A stretch of 64,000 bases of DNA, taken from the NCBI GenBank assembly GCA_949051815.1, contig CARQVR010000010.1, forward strand, positions 1 through 64,000, given 5' to 3'. Below, piece after piece: positions 34,317-43,058 of the stretch. A model generated the notes under the pieces. It saw only the letters and a program-made list of their open reading frames with translations. It did no database searches and had not been told where the DNA came from. Origin of the DNA: an uncultured Lachnospiraceae bacterium. Lineage in GTDB: Bacteria; Bacillota; Clostridia; Lachnospirales; Lachnospiraceae. Position 1 is the stretch's first letter; the number at the start of each line of letters is the position of its first letter. A program made the position numbers and the translations under genes.

Positions 34317-35576
34317 ATGGCAGGGAAGATTTCTGAGGAAAAAGTAAGATGTTCTTTTTGTAATAAGACGCAGGATCAGGTCAAGAAAATGATCGCCGGT
34401 CCCGGCGGCGTCTATATCTGTGATGAATGCGTGGATATCTGCGCGGATATCATAGAGGAGGAATATGAGGACGAGCCGGAAGTGGAGGAAATGGAAATTA
34501 ACCTCTTAAAGCCGGTGGAGATCAAGAGTTTCCTCGACGAATATGTGATCGGTCAGGAAGAGGCCAAAAAGGTGATGGCTGTTTCTGTCTACAATCACTA
34601 CAAGAGAGTGATGGCTCCTAAGGACGACGACGATGAGGTAGAGCTGCAGAAAAGCAATATTATCATGATCGGTCCCACAGGTTCCGGTAAGACGTATCTG
34701 GCGCAGACGCTGGCGAAAATCATAAACGTGCCCTTTGCGATTGCGGACGCTACGACTTTGACGGAGGCCGGTTATGTGGGCGAGGATGTGGAGAACATTC
34801 TTCTTAAACTGATTCAGGCGGCGGATTACGATATTGAACGGGCGCAGTACGGGATTATCTATATCGACGAGATTGACAAGATTACGAAAAAGGGCGAAAA
34901 CGTGTCCATTACCCGAGACGTCTCGGGTGAGGGCGTCCAGCAGGCGCTTTTGAAGATCATCGAGGGAACGGTGGCAAGCGTACCGCCGCAGGGCGGCAGA
35001 AAGCATCCGCATCAGGAGCTTTTGCAGATCGACACGTCAAACATTCTCTTTATCTGCGGCGGCGCTTTTGACGGGCTGGATAAGATTGTCGAGGAGCGTC
35101 TGGATCGTCATTCCATCGGTTTCAACGCGCAGGTGGCGGAGAAGAGCGGCAAGGAGATCGGCGCGATTTTGAAAGAGGCAACGCCCCAGGATCTCATGAA
35201 GTTCGGGCTGATTCCGGAGTTTATCGGCCGCGTGCCGGTGACGGTGGCTCTGGACGGACTGGATCAGGAAGCGCTTGTCCGTATTCTGAAAGAGCCGAAG
35301 AATGCGCTGATCAAGCAGTATAAGAAACTCTTCGCATTTGATGAAGTGAAGCTTTCTGTGGAGGACGACGCGGTGGTTGAGATAGCGAAGCTCGCCCATG
35401 AAAGAAAGACTGGCGCGAGAGGACTGCGGTCTATCGTGGAGAAAGTGATGATGGACGTGATGTACGAGATTCCTTCGGATGACAACATCGCGGAATGTAT
35501 TCTGACAAAAAGGGCAGTGGACGGCGAGGAGAAGCCGCTTGTCAGATATCGTGACAGATTATTGCAGGCAAAATAG
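34317..35576 (+). CDS. clpX: ATP-dependent Clp protease ATP-binding subunit ClpX
   Basis: 419 residues from the ATG at 34317 (MAGKISEEKVRC); the longer upstream frame overlaps clpP and the leader hairpins. The zinc-binding domain has CSFCNKTQ and CDECVDIC. Walker A is GPTGSGKT, Walker B is IIYIDEID, and the ClpP-contacting IGF-like loop is present as IGFNAQ. The ribosome site is only ggaatgagg. It unfolds substrates for ClpP. A large palindrome begins at the first base after its stop. Confidence 0.95.
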   Translation: MAGKISEEKVRCSFCNKTQDQVKKMIAGPGGVYICDECVDICADIIEEEYEDEPEVEEMEINLLKPVEIKSFLDEYVIGQEEAKKVMAVSVYNHYKRVMAPKDDDDEVELQKSNIIMIGPTGSGKTYLAQTLAKIINVPFAIADATTLTEAGYVGEDVENILLKLIQAADYDIERAQYGIIYIDEIDKITKKGENVSITRDVSGEGVQQALLKIIEGTVASVPPQGGRKHPHQELLQIDTSNILFICGGAFDGLDKIVEERLDRHSIGFNAQVAEKSGKEIGAILKEATPQDLMKFGLIPEFIGRVPVTVALDGLDQEALVRILKEPKNALIKQYKKLFAFDEVKLSVEDDAVVEIAKLAHERKTGARGLRSIVEKVMMDVMYEIPSDDNIAECILTKRAVDGEEKPLVRYRDRLLQAK

Positions 35577-35710
35577 CAAATCGGGCAAGACCGCTTGGGA
35601 GGACTGCTTCGCAGCCCAGGTCGGATGAGCCGAAACAAATGAGCGTCGCCAGAACCTTGGCGGCGTTTCTGACTCGATAGGAATCTGTGTCGGCGTTTGC
35701 GCCCGATTTG
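35577..35710. repeat. Nested palindromic element, family F, copy 2
   Basis: A 134-bp element filling the clpX-lon gap. The ends are CAAATCGGGC (35577-35586) and GCCCGATTTG (35701-35710), perfectly inverted. Inside are GACC...ACTGCTTCGCAGCC...GGTC (35590-35626) and GTCGCCAGAACCTTGGCGGC (35645-35664). The ACTGCTTCGCAGCC core is shared with the etfB-etfA element. It starts immediately after the clpX stop codon. Confidence 0.8.
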
Positions 35711-35730
35711 TGATAAGCAGAGGTAATTTT

Positions 35731-38130
35731 ATGGATAACTGGAATCAAATGGAGAACGAAAAGGGAGAAGTGAGCGCGATTTCTCTTTTTCAGGAGGATA
35801 CCCTTCCTGCGGTGACGCTTCGGGGGCTTACGATTCTGCCGGGCATGGTGATTCACTTTGATCTGAGCAGAGCAGCGTCCATGGCTGCCGTAGAGCAGGC
35901 GATGCTTGGAGACCAGCGGCTTCTTGTGGTGAGCCAGAAAGATCCCGCCAGGGAAAATCCGGGGATGGAAGATATCTATGACGTGGGAACTGTTACATTG
36001 ATCAAACAGGTCAGTAAACTTCCCGAACATATTTTGCGTGTGCTGGTGGAGGGTGTTTCCAGAGCGCGCATTCGCGGGCTTTCCGAGACGGCAAACGGAT
36101 TAGTGACACAAGTGTCGTATGAGGGGGACGACCGGACCGGTCTCGACGACATATCGGCGGAAGCTATGACCAGAACAGTCAAGGAGGCGCTGGAAGCATA
36201 CGGCGCCTGTTTTCCCAAGGTGGGGAAGGCAGTGCAGGATCAGATTGAGGAGGGCATGGAACTTGGCAGGCTCCTGGACAGTATTACCATCAATCTGCCG
36301 CTTGGGGTGTCCGATAAGCAGAAGATACTGAGCGCCATATCGGTGCGGGAGCGGTTTTCCATTCTGACGGGGATGCTGACCAGAGAGGCGGAGGTCATCC
36401 GCATTAAGAACGATCTGGCGAAGAATATCAGGCAGCGCATTGATAAGAACCAGCGGGACTATATTCTGCGGGAACAGATGCAGTATATTAAGGAGGAGCT
36501 GGGAGAAAACAATACGGACTCCGATGTGGAGCAGTTTCTGGCGGAGGCGGAGAAGCTGAAAGCGAAGCCAGAGGTGAAGGAGAAAATCCGCAAGGAGATC
36601 AAACGGTATAAAAATGTGTCGGGCAGCGGTTCGGAGAGCGCGGTGGAACGCGCTTATATCGAAACGCTTCTGGAGCTTCCCTGGGATAAAGCGTCCAGAG
36701 ACAGCAAAGATCTGGAAGGCGCGGAAAAAATCTTAGACGACCAGCATTACGGGCTGGAAAAGGTGAAGGAACGGATGCTGGAATTTCTTGCCGTCAGGAT
36801 GCTTACCGGCAAGGCGGGGAGCCAGATCATCTGTCTGGTGGGACCGCCCGGTACGGGAAAGACCTCTGTGGCCAGAAGTGTGGCGGAGGCGCTTAAGAAG
36901 AAGTATGTGAGGATCTGTCTCGGCGGCGTGCGCGACGAGGCGGAAATCAGAGGCCACCGCAAAACCTATGTGGGAGCCATGCCGGGCCGTATTGTGGCGG
37001 CCATCAGGCAGGCGGGGGTGAAAAATCCGCTGATGCTCTTAGATGAGATTGACAAGCTGGGCAGCGATTATAAGGGGGATCCGGCGTCCGCGCTTTTGGA
37101 GGTACTGGACGCGGAGCAGAACCGCGCGTTCAGGGATCACTATGTGGAGATTCCCATTGACCTGTCGGAGGTGCTCTTTATCGCTACGGCGAACAGCCGT
37201 GACGGCATACCGCGTCCGCTTCTTGACCGCATGGAAATCATCGAGGTGAACAGCTACACCGCCAATGAAAAGTTCCATATCGCCAGAGAACATCTGGTGA
37301 AGAAAGCGTTTGGGAAGAACGGTATCAGGAAGGGTGAGATTGTCTTTTCCGACGAGGCGATCCGGGATATTGTGCGGTTCTATACGAGAGAGGCGGGTGT
37401 CAGAGGGTTAGAGCGTCAGATCGGCGCAGTCTGCCGGAAAGAGGCAAGAGCGATCTTTGAACGACGGAGACAGAAATTGACTGAGGAGGTTTACATCACG
37501 CCTGAGAATCTGGAACATTATCTGGGGAAACCGAAGTACCGGCAGGATAAAATCAACGAAAAGCCGGAGGTCGGTGTTGTCAGGGGTCTCGCGTGGACCA
37601 GCGTGGGAGGGGATACCCTCCAGATCGAGGTTAATGTCATGCCTGGGGAAGGGAAGATTGACTTAACTGGTCAGATGGGAGACGTGATGAAAGAATCCGC
37701 GCGGACGGCGCTGAGCTATGTGCGCTCTGTCAGCGGAAAGTATCAGGTGGCGGAAAACTTTTATAAAAAGAAGGATTTTCATATTCATATTCCGGAGGGG
37801 GCGGTGCCAAAGGACGGCCCTTCCGCAGGAATCACCATGGCGACGGCGCTTCTGTCGGCAGTGACGCATACGCCCGTGCGTGCGGATCTGGCAATGACCG
37901 GAGAAGTCACTTTGCGGGGCAGGGTACTGCCCATCGGCGGATTGAAGGAAAAGATACTGGCGGCTAAGATGGCGGAGGTCAAAACCGTCCTTGTACCGAA
38001 GGAAAACGAGAAAGATATCGAGGAGATTTCAGACGAGATCAGGGAAGGGCTGGAGATCGTATTCGTGGAGACGATGGAGGAAGTGGCCGGCCGTGCTTTG
38101 CTGACACAGAAGGAGACGCCCGCCAGATGA
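35731..38130 (+). CDS. lon: ATP-dependent protease La (Lon)
   Basis: 799 residues from the ATG at 35731 (MDNWNQMENE), preceded by agagg; an ATG seven codons earlier has no better site. Domains in order: N-terminal substrate domain (about 35-240), coiled coil, AAA+ module with Walker A GPPGTGKT (about 378) and Walker B LMLLDEIDKL, and the protease domain with the catalytic Ser in PKDGPSAG (about 700) and its Lys partner 43 residues on. The set clpX-lon-engB is conserved in Firmicutes. Confidence 0.95.
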   Translation: MDNWNQMENEKGEVSAISLFQEDTLPAVTLRGLTILPGMVIHFDLSRAASMAAVEQAMLGDQRLLVVSQKDPARENPGMEDIYDVGTVTLIKQVSKLPEHILRVLVEGVSRARIRGLSETANGLVTQVSYEGDDRTGLDDISAEAMTRTVKEALEAYGACFPKVGKAVQDQIEEGMELGRLLDSITINLPLGVSDKQKILSAISVRERFSILTGMLTREAEVIRIKNDLAKNIRQRIDKNQRDYILREQMQYIKEELGENNTDSDVEQFLAEAEKLKAKPEVKEKIRKEIKRYKNVSGSGSESAVERAYIETLLELPWDKASRDSKDLEGAEKILDDQHYGLEKVKERMLEFLAVRMLTGKAGSQIICLVGPPGTGKTSVARSVAEALKKKYVRICLGGVRDEAEIRGHRKTYVGAMPGRIVAAIRQAGVKNPLMLLDEIDKLGSDYKGDPASALLEVLDAEQNRAFRDHYVEIPIDLSEVLFIATANSRDGIPRPLLDRMEIIEVNSYTANEKFHIAREHLVKKAFGKNGIRKGEIVFSDEAIRDIVRFYTREAGVRGLERQIGAVCRKEARAIFERRRQKLTEEVYITPENLEHYLGKPKYRQDKINEKPEVGVVRGLAWTSVGGDTLQIEVNVMPGEGKIDLTGQMGDVMKESARTALSYVRSVSGKYQVAENFYKKKDFHIHIPEGAVPKDGPSAGITMATALLSAVTHTPVRADLAMTGEVTLRGRVLPIGGLKEKILAAKMAEVKTVLVPKENEKDIEEISDEIREGLEIVFVETMEEVAGRALLTQKETPAR

Positions 38131-38196
38131 GAAAATGCCGCGCGGCGTATGCGCATATGATGCGGGATAGCGCCGGAGCAGAGGAGAAAAGGAAAA

Positions 38197-38793
38197 ATGG
38201 TAATCAGAAATGTAAATTTGGAGACAGTGTGCGGAATTACCAGCAGGCTTCCCGATCATACGCTGCCGGAATTTGCTTTTGCCGGTAAGAGCAACGTGGG
38301 GAAGTCTTCCCTTATTAACGGCCTGATGAACCGGAAATCGCTGGCACGCACCAGTTCCTCGCCGGGAAAGACGCAGACCATCAATTACTATAATATCAAC
38401 AACGAGATGTATTTTGTGGATCTGCCCGGTTACGGCTACGCTACCGCCAATGAAAAGGTGAAGGCGCAGTGGGGAAAGCTGATTGAGGACTATCTGCATC
38501 AGTCAAAGCAGATCCGTGCCGTGTTTCTTCTGGTGGATATCAGACATGCGCCCTCGGAGAATGACCGGATTATGTATGACTGGATTCTGGATCGGGGATA
38601 TCAGCCTGTTATCATTGCCACAAAACTGGATAAGATTAAGAGAAGTCAGGTGGCAAAGCAGTTGAAACTTATTTGTGACACACTTGACGTAGTAGATGAC
38701 ACGATTGTCATAGCTTATTCTTCACTGAATAAGCAGGGAAGGGAAGAGATATACGAACTGTTAGACGGTATGACAGGGAATACGGAAGTGTAG
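38197..38793 (+). CDS. engB: Ribosome biogenesis GTPase EngB (YsxC/YihA)
   Basis: 198 residues. GTPase motifs: G1 AGKSNVGKSS (about residues 29-38), G3 DLPGYG (about 74), G4 ATKLDK (about 147) and G5 AYSSL. EngB is essential for 50S subunit assembly. It follows lon after 66 bases with its own ribosome site (aaaagga). This is its usual neighbourhood. Confidence 0.95.
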   Translation: MVIRNVNLETVCGITSRLPDHTLPEFAFAGKSNVGKSSLINGLMNRKSLARTSSSPGKTQTINYYNINNEMYFVDLPGYGYATANEKVKAQWGKLIEDYLHQSKQIRAVFLLVDIRHAPSENDRIMYDWILDRGYQPVIIATKLDKIKRSQVAKQLKLICDTLDVVDDTIVIAYSSLNKQGREEIYELLDGMTGNTEV

Positions 38794-38856
38794 AGGGCGC
38801 AGGATTACGAAGGACACGGGAATCGGAATACAAAGAGGAGGATCCGGAGGAGGCCT

Positions 38857-40152
38857 ATGAGAAGAGCTTTGAAACTTTATCTGAAAGTGACCATGAATCT
38901 GTTTACCGCGCTGGCGGTGGTGCTTTTGTGTATTTTTCTTCTTCCGCGATGTATCTGGTTCTTTATGCCTTTTATCCTGGGCTGGCTCATTTCACTGATC
39001 GCGTCTCCCGTGGTGCGTTTTTTTGAGGAGCGGCTGAAAGTGAAGCGGAAAGCCATGTCGGCGGTGGTGATTGTGGCTGTTCTGGCAGTGGTGGTGCTTC
39101 TGGTCTATCTGCTGATTGTGAAGCTGATCAGAGAGGGCGTTACCTTTATTAACGAGCTGCCTGATATCTGGAATACCATTCTGGCAGAGCTTGGCAAGGT
39201 GGGGGCAAACCTGCAGGGCGTCTACGACAGGATGCCGGCGGATATGCAGACCACAATTGATCATATAATTTTGGAAATGGGGAATTATATGAGCAATATG
39301 ATGGGGAAGCTCGAGCTGCCTTCTTTTGAGGCGGTGGGAAATGCGGCGAGGCAAATCCCGGATATTTTCCTTGCCGTGGTGATGTGTCTGCTCTCCGCTT
39401 ACTTTTTTGTGGCGGATAAGGGGTATATGGCATCAGCGGCGGAGAAGTTTATCCCGGCTACGGTGCGGTATCATCTGGATATCATCCGCAGGAGTTTCCG
39501 GAATGCTGTCGGGGGGTATTTCAAGGCGCAGTTTAAGATTGAGTGCTGGATTTATATACTGCTGGTGATCGGACTGATGATCCTGGGCGTGGATTACGCT
39601 TTTCTGGTTGCTTTTGGCATCGCTGTCTTAGACTTCCTTCCGGTATTCGGCACGGGTACGGTGATGGTTCCGTGGGCAGTCATTGAGTTGTTGTCGGAAA
39701 ACTACCGGATGATGTTCGGTCTGATTGCCATATGGCTGATCGGGCAGCTTGTGCGGCAGGTCATCCAGCCGAAGATTGTGGGTGACTCTATCGGAATGGA
39801 CGCCATACCGACTCTGTTTTTACTTTACATCGGATATCGCGTGGCGGGCGTGCTTGGAATGATTCTGGCAGTCCCTGTGGGCATTATTGTGGTCAATCTT
39901 TATGAGGAGGGCGCGTTTGACACGACCAGACAGAGTCTGCGGATTCTGGTGGCCGGATTTAACCATTTCCGGAAGATCAGACCCGATGATATGGCAGTCG
40001 TGGAGGCATACGAGAGAGAGACAAAAGATATTTACCAAAAAGGGACGAAGCAGGATAAAGCGGCCAGAGAACAGATGCAGGAGGCATCCAGGATCAGGCT
40101 GGAAGAGCCGCTTATTATTAAAAAGTTTAAGGATAAGAAAAATAATAAGTAG
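38857..40152 (+). CDS. AI-2E family / YtvI-like membrane protein
   Basis: 431 residues with about seven or eight membrane segments: two or three at the N-terminus (residues 10-110), an extracytoplasmic helical region (about 115-165), and a cluster of helices at about 170-360. The family signature is seen as FLPVFGTGTVMVPWAVIELL and GDSIGMDAIPTLFLLYIGYR. It belongs to the AI-2E permease family (UPF0118). The YtvI subgroup is linked to sporulation in clostridia and bacilli. The substrate is not known. The ribosome site is ggagg. Confidence 0.82.
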   Translation: MRRALKLYLKVTMNLFTALAVVLLCIFLLPRCIWFFMPFILGWLISLIASPVVRFFEERLKVKRKAMSAVVIVAVLAVVVLLVYLLIVKLIREGVTFINELPDIWNTILAELGKVGANLQGVYDRMPADMQTTIDHIILEMGNYMSNMMGKLELPSFEAVGNAARQIPDIFLAVVMCLLSAYFFVADKGYMASAAEKFIPATVRYHLDIIRRSFRNAVGGYFKAQFKIECWIYILLVIGLMILGVDYAFLVAFGIAVLDFLPVFGTGTVMVPWAVIELLSENYRMMFGLIAIWLIGQLVRQVIQPKIVGDSIGMDAIPTLFLLYIGYRVAGVLGMILAVPVGIIVVNLYEEGAFDTTRQSLRILVAGFNHFRKIRPDDMAVVEAYERETKDIYQKGTKQDKAAREQMQEASRIRLEEPLIIKKFKDKKNNK

Positions 40153-40170
40153 ACGGCGGGGAGATCGCGC

Positions 40171-40668
40171 GTGCAAAAAAGAACCTGGTGGAAACTCTTT
40201 TTTGCTATCTACATTTTAGTTGTCATAAAAGTTATCATCTTCAAATATCCCTGTGAGAAGCTTCTGATGATTGCGGCTGCGTGGCGCAGGGACGTTATAT
40301 TTGAGGGATTGGGTACGGCGAATTTTGAGCCTTTTAAAACAATAAAAATGTATATAGACTACTCTTATAAGCTGAACAGTGTGGAAAATCTGGCGGGCAA
40401 TCTGCTGGTGTTTGTACCCTTCGGGTTTCTCTTTCCCTATGTGGCAAAGGAGGGGGAGCGCTTTTTTGTGATGCTTTTAAACGCCTTTGTGTTCGTGCTG
40501 GGGATCGAAATGTTTCAGCTTTTCAGCGCTTTCGGCGCTTTTGATGTGGATGATATTTTACTAAACTGTGTCGGCGCGTGTCTCGGCTTTGGCAGTTACC
40601 GTCTGATACAGCATTGGAGAAGAAAGAGAAAGGGGCTTAGTGATGGAAAGTTTACTGAAAAAGATTAA
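40171..40668 (+). CDS. VanZ-like family membrane protein
   Basis: 165 residues from a GTG start with ggggag upstream. Four to five membrane segments. The family pattern shows as NLAGNLLVFVPFGFLFPY and the later FDVDDILLNCVGACLG (about residues 120-135). VanZ-like proteins contribute to glycopeptide tolerance in some hosts, but most have no known role. It begins 18 bases after the AI-2E gene and overlaps the next gene by 26 bases, so all three may be one operon. Confidence 0.85.
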   Translation: MQKRTWWKLFFAIYILVVIKVIIFKYPCEKLLMIAAAWRRDVIFEGLGTANFEPFKTIKMYIDYSYKLNSVENLAGNLLVFVPFGFLFPYVAKEGERFFVMLLNAFVFVLGIEMFQLFSAFGAFDVDDILLNCVGACLGFGSYRLIQHWRRKRKGLSDGKFTEKD

Positions 40669-41236
40669 GACGAATGTGGTGATTTCTTCGGCCTTGTGCG
40701 TGATTCTCGGTCTGGTGCTCGTGTTCCGGCCCGGGCTGTCCATGCGGATTGTCTGCACGGCCGTCGGCGTGGTCTTAATCTTATCCGGCGCGATGCGGAT
40801 GGTCGATTATTTTACCGCAAGGGACGGCAGCCTGTTCTCGCAGGCAAATCTGATTTTCGGCATTGTGCTGGCGGTTGTGGGCGTCTGGATTGTGTTAAAA
40901 CCCGACAAAGTGATGGCGATTATTCCGATTATCGTGGGGATTGTAATTGCGATACATGGTTTACATAACCTACAGCAGGCAGCAGGGCTCTGGCGGGATA
41001 AGTATGACAGATGGTGGGTTGCCCTTATCTTAGGTGTGCTTACGGTGGGTTTCGGCGTACTGCTGGTGTGCAGACCCTTTGCAGCCATAGATACGGTGGT
41101 CATGCTGATCGGCTTTTTCCTTATCTATGACGGGCTTTCCAATGTCTGGATCGTTTCAAGGGTCTATAAAAATGCCAAAATGATGAAGCAGGAAATGGAG
41201 GCGGTGGACGTGGAGATTGCAGAGCGGGAGAGGTGA
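40643..41236 (+). CDS. DUF308 (HdeD-like) membrane protein
   Basis: 197 residues from the ATG at 40643, with aggggc upstream inside the VanZ-like gene; a GTG one codon earlier is possible. Six short hydrophobic helices in repeated pairs (SALCVILGLVLVFRPG; VSFG-type later LILGVLTVGFGVLLVCRPF), as in DUF308/HdeD proteins, which occur in acid stress but are mostly uncharacterised. The C-terminus is charged and cytoplasmic. It is translationally coupled to the preceding gene. Confidence 0.85.
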   Translation: MESLLKKIKTNVVISSALCVILGLVLVFRPGLSMRIVCTAVGVVLILSGAMRMVDYFTARDGSLFSQANLIFGIVLAVVGVWIVLKPDKVMAIIPIIVGIVIAIHGLHNLQQAAGLWRDKYDRWWVALILGVLTVGFGVLLVCRPFAAIDTVVMLIGFFLIYDGLSNVWIVSRVYKNAKMMKQEMEAVDVEIAERER

Positions 41237-41427
41237 CGGCCCGTATGCGTTATGATCCGCGGCGGTGAAGCCGGAATTTTCCAGAAGTTTTTGGTGTGCA
41301 TTTTTTGTGTGTATTTTGTAAATTCGGGCTTGTAAATCCGGGCCGGAAGTTTTATGATAGTTCTTAGAAAACGGGAGCGATCCCGGATGTGATGAAACGA
41401 AAAACGGTATCGGCAGAGAGGGAATGA

Positions 41428-41895
41428 ATGATGATGATCGGAGCAGTCAGTTTTCAGCCTTATGTATATAATGTAAATGCCATCGGCCCGGCCAGCATGA
41501 ACAGGCTGTCCAGAATTTCGGACAACGTGCTGGACAAAAAGACGGATTTCAGCGAACTTGTGGAAAATGAAAATCCGCTGAAAAAGGGACAGACCCTGAA
41601 TTTTCAGGATATGCTGGAGATGCAGATGCAGCGGGGCAGGAGCAGCGCGGCGAGAATTATGAAACCGGCAGAGGAAGCGCAGGAGGAGACTGCGGCACCG
41701 CAGGAGACGGAAAACGCAGCGGTGAAGTTTAACCGGGAGAATGCGGCGGATGCCGTACAGCCTGAGAAAAAGGCAGTGGAAAATGCGCTGAATATACAGA
41801 CGGCGGCATTTGATGCAGGTGCAGCAGGGAATGGCGTCAGCAATTACCGTATGCAGCAGGCGATCAGCGCATATGAGATGTTTATGACGGCGTAG
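41428..41895 (+). CDS. Conserved hypothetical protein
   Basis: 155 residues, no signal peptide or membrane span. The N-terminus is patterned MIGAVSFQPYVYNVNAIGP and the C-terminus ends in YRMQQAISAYEMFMTA. The middle (about 70-125) is low-complexity, rich in Ala, Glu and Gln. Similar short proteins with conserved ends and variable middles occur in flagellated Lachnospiraceae, but I do not recognise a defined family. The ribosome site is agaggga; several ATG codons in a row make the exact start uncertain by one or two codons. It is followed by a strong terminator. Confidence 0.6.
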   Translation: MMMIGAVSFQPYVYNVNAIGPASMNRLSRISDNVLDKKTDFSELVENENPLKKGQTLNFQDMLEMQMQRGRSSAARIMKPAEEAQEETAAPQETENAAVKFNRENAADAVQPEKKAVENALNIQTAAFDAGAAGNGVSNYRMQQAISAYEMFMTA

Positions 41896-41979
41896 AGGGA
41901 TTTCGGGAATGGAGTGATCCTTTGGCGCAGTGGACGGGGAAATAGGATTCCCTGCACGATTGGAGAATAGGGAAACAAA

Positions 41980-42012
41980 AACCCCCATCTGTCAGACAGG
42001 TGGGGGTTATTC
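41980..42012. terminator. Bidirectional terminator
   Basis: AACCCCCATCTG (41980-41991) pairs with CAGGTGGGGGTT (41997-42008), with A-rich and T-rich flanks. It separates the hypothetical gene from the convergent thiT. Confidence 0.85.
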
Positions 42013-42051
42013 TATACAGAAGCGTGCGGCGCCAAAATGCCGCCTGACGGT

Positions 42052-42759
42052 TTATGACAGCGCCATCTTTTTGACGGCGGCGATGCCGTTGCTCACGGCG
42101 GGCACAAGAAGAACCGCTGTGGTGATGGCGCCTTCCGCAAAGATGTAGATACCGTTGTACACCAGCGAATAGGGAAGCACAGGCCAGCCTTCCCAGGCGT
42201 ATTCCGCGAAGAAAATCCAGCCGGACAGTACCGTGAACACATAGCGGCCAAGAATACCGACGAGATACCCCTTGAGCAGGCCCTTTTTGGCGCCTGCGAA
42301 CAGACCCGAGAGTCCCAGCGCGCCGAAGGCGAGCAGATAGTCCAGCACAAGCTGCATGGGGAACAACACATAAGGGTTGATCAGAAGCTGCAGCACGCCG
42401 TAGGCAATACTGGTCATCAGCCCGGCTCCCAGACCGAAAAGGTAGCCCGGCAGACAGATGACGAGCATGGACAGCAGCGTGGCCGAACCGCCCCATGGAA
42501 AGTCGATGATTTTGATTTCCGAGAGAATGGTGCCCAGCGCAATCGACATGGCGCAGAAGACGAGCTGTTTGGCTGTCAGCTTTCCGCCCTTTCCGGCGGT
42601 TTCTCCGGACTGAGGATTCTGTCCGGCCGCATATCGCCTTGCGAAGGTGACGGCGCCGGCAAGCAGGAATGCCAGAAGTACCATTAACAGCACTTTGCCC
42701 GGTGTGGTGGGGACGTAAGTGGTTTCGCCCCAGTCATTGACAACAACATTGTAGAACAT
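42052..42759 (-). CDS. thiT: Thiamine ECF transporter substrate-binding subunit ThiT (YuaJ type)
   Basis: 235 residues. One extra N-terminal membrane helix (about 22-42) precedes the usual six of the S-component. The family core is clear: FPWGGSATLLSMLVICLPGY (about 91-110), then GVLQLLINPYVLFPMQLVLDYLLAFGALG and a Trp/Tyr-rich loop (FAEYAWEGWP) near the binding site. It binds thiamine and needs shared EcfA/EcfA'/EcfT, which are not here. A TPP riboswitch on the same strand upstream confirms the ligand class. The ribosome site is aaaggagg. Confidence 0.9.
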   Translation of the reverse strand: MFYNVVVNDWGETTYVPTTPGKVLLMVLLAFLLAGAVTFARRYAAGQNPQSGETAGKGGKLTAKQLVFCAMSIALGTILSEIKIIDFPWGGSATLLSMLVICLPGYLFGLGAGLMTSIAYGVLQLLINPYVLFPMQLVLDYLLAFGALGLSGLFAGAKKGLLKGYLVGILGRYVFTVLSGWIFFAEYAWEGWPVLPYSLVYNGIYIFAEGAITTAVLLVPAVSNGIAAVKKMALS

Positions 42760-42767
42760 AAAAAAAT

Positions 42768-42796
42768 CCTCCTTTGTCTTAGAATAAGCAAGGAGG
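42768..42796 (-). promoter_or_regulatory. Shine-Dalgarno-sequestering hairpin of thiT
   Basis: On the minus strand CCTCCTT (42796-42790) pairs perfectly with AAGGAGG (42774-42768), the thiT ribosome site, across a 15-base loop. It lies between the riboswitch aptamer and the start codon and is a plausible translational expression platform. Confidence 0.65.
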
Positions 42797-42847
42797 GGAA
42801 CAGTAAATACGGCAGGACACAGAGCTGCTGTGTCAGGCAGTAGTTAC

Positions 42848-42946
42848 ATGTGCTTCCCTACGGCGGTGCTAACCGCATCAGGTGATGAGGGTTAGAGTCC
42901 CGTGACGGTATACACAGGCTCAATCTCAGCATAAGCTCCCCTAGCA
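42848..42946 (-). ncRNA. TPP riboswitch (THI element)
   Basis: On the minus strand the aptamer reads, in order, CTAGGGGAGC, GCTGAGA, ACCCTCATCACCTGAT and CCGTAGGGAAGCA: the conserved THI-box segments that bind pyrimidine and pyrophosphate ends of TPP. It lies about 90 bases upstream of thiT. TPP binding should shut off the thiamine transporter. Confidence 0.92.
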
Positions 42947-43058
42947 GGTTATTCAATTATGCGGCTCTTGCCGCGGCAGATGTCATCTGCTTTTTTTACT
43001 ATAGGAGTTTGCCGGGAAAATGTCAAGAAAATTTTATGGGAGAATGATACGGAGAACT

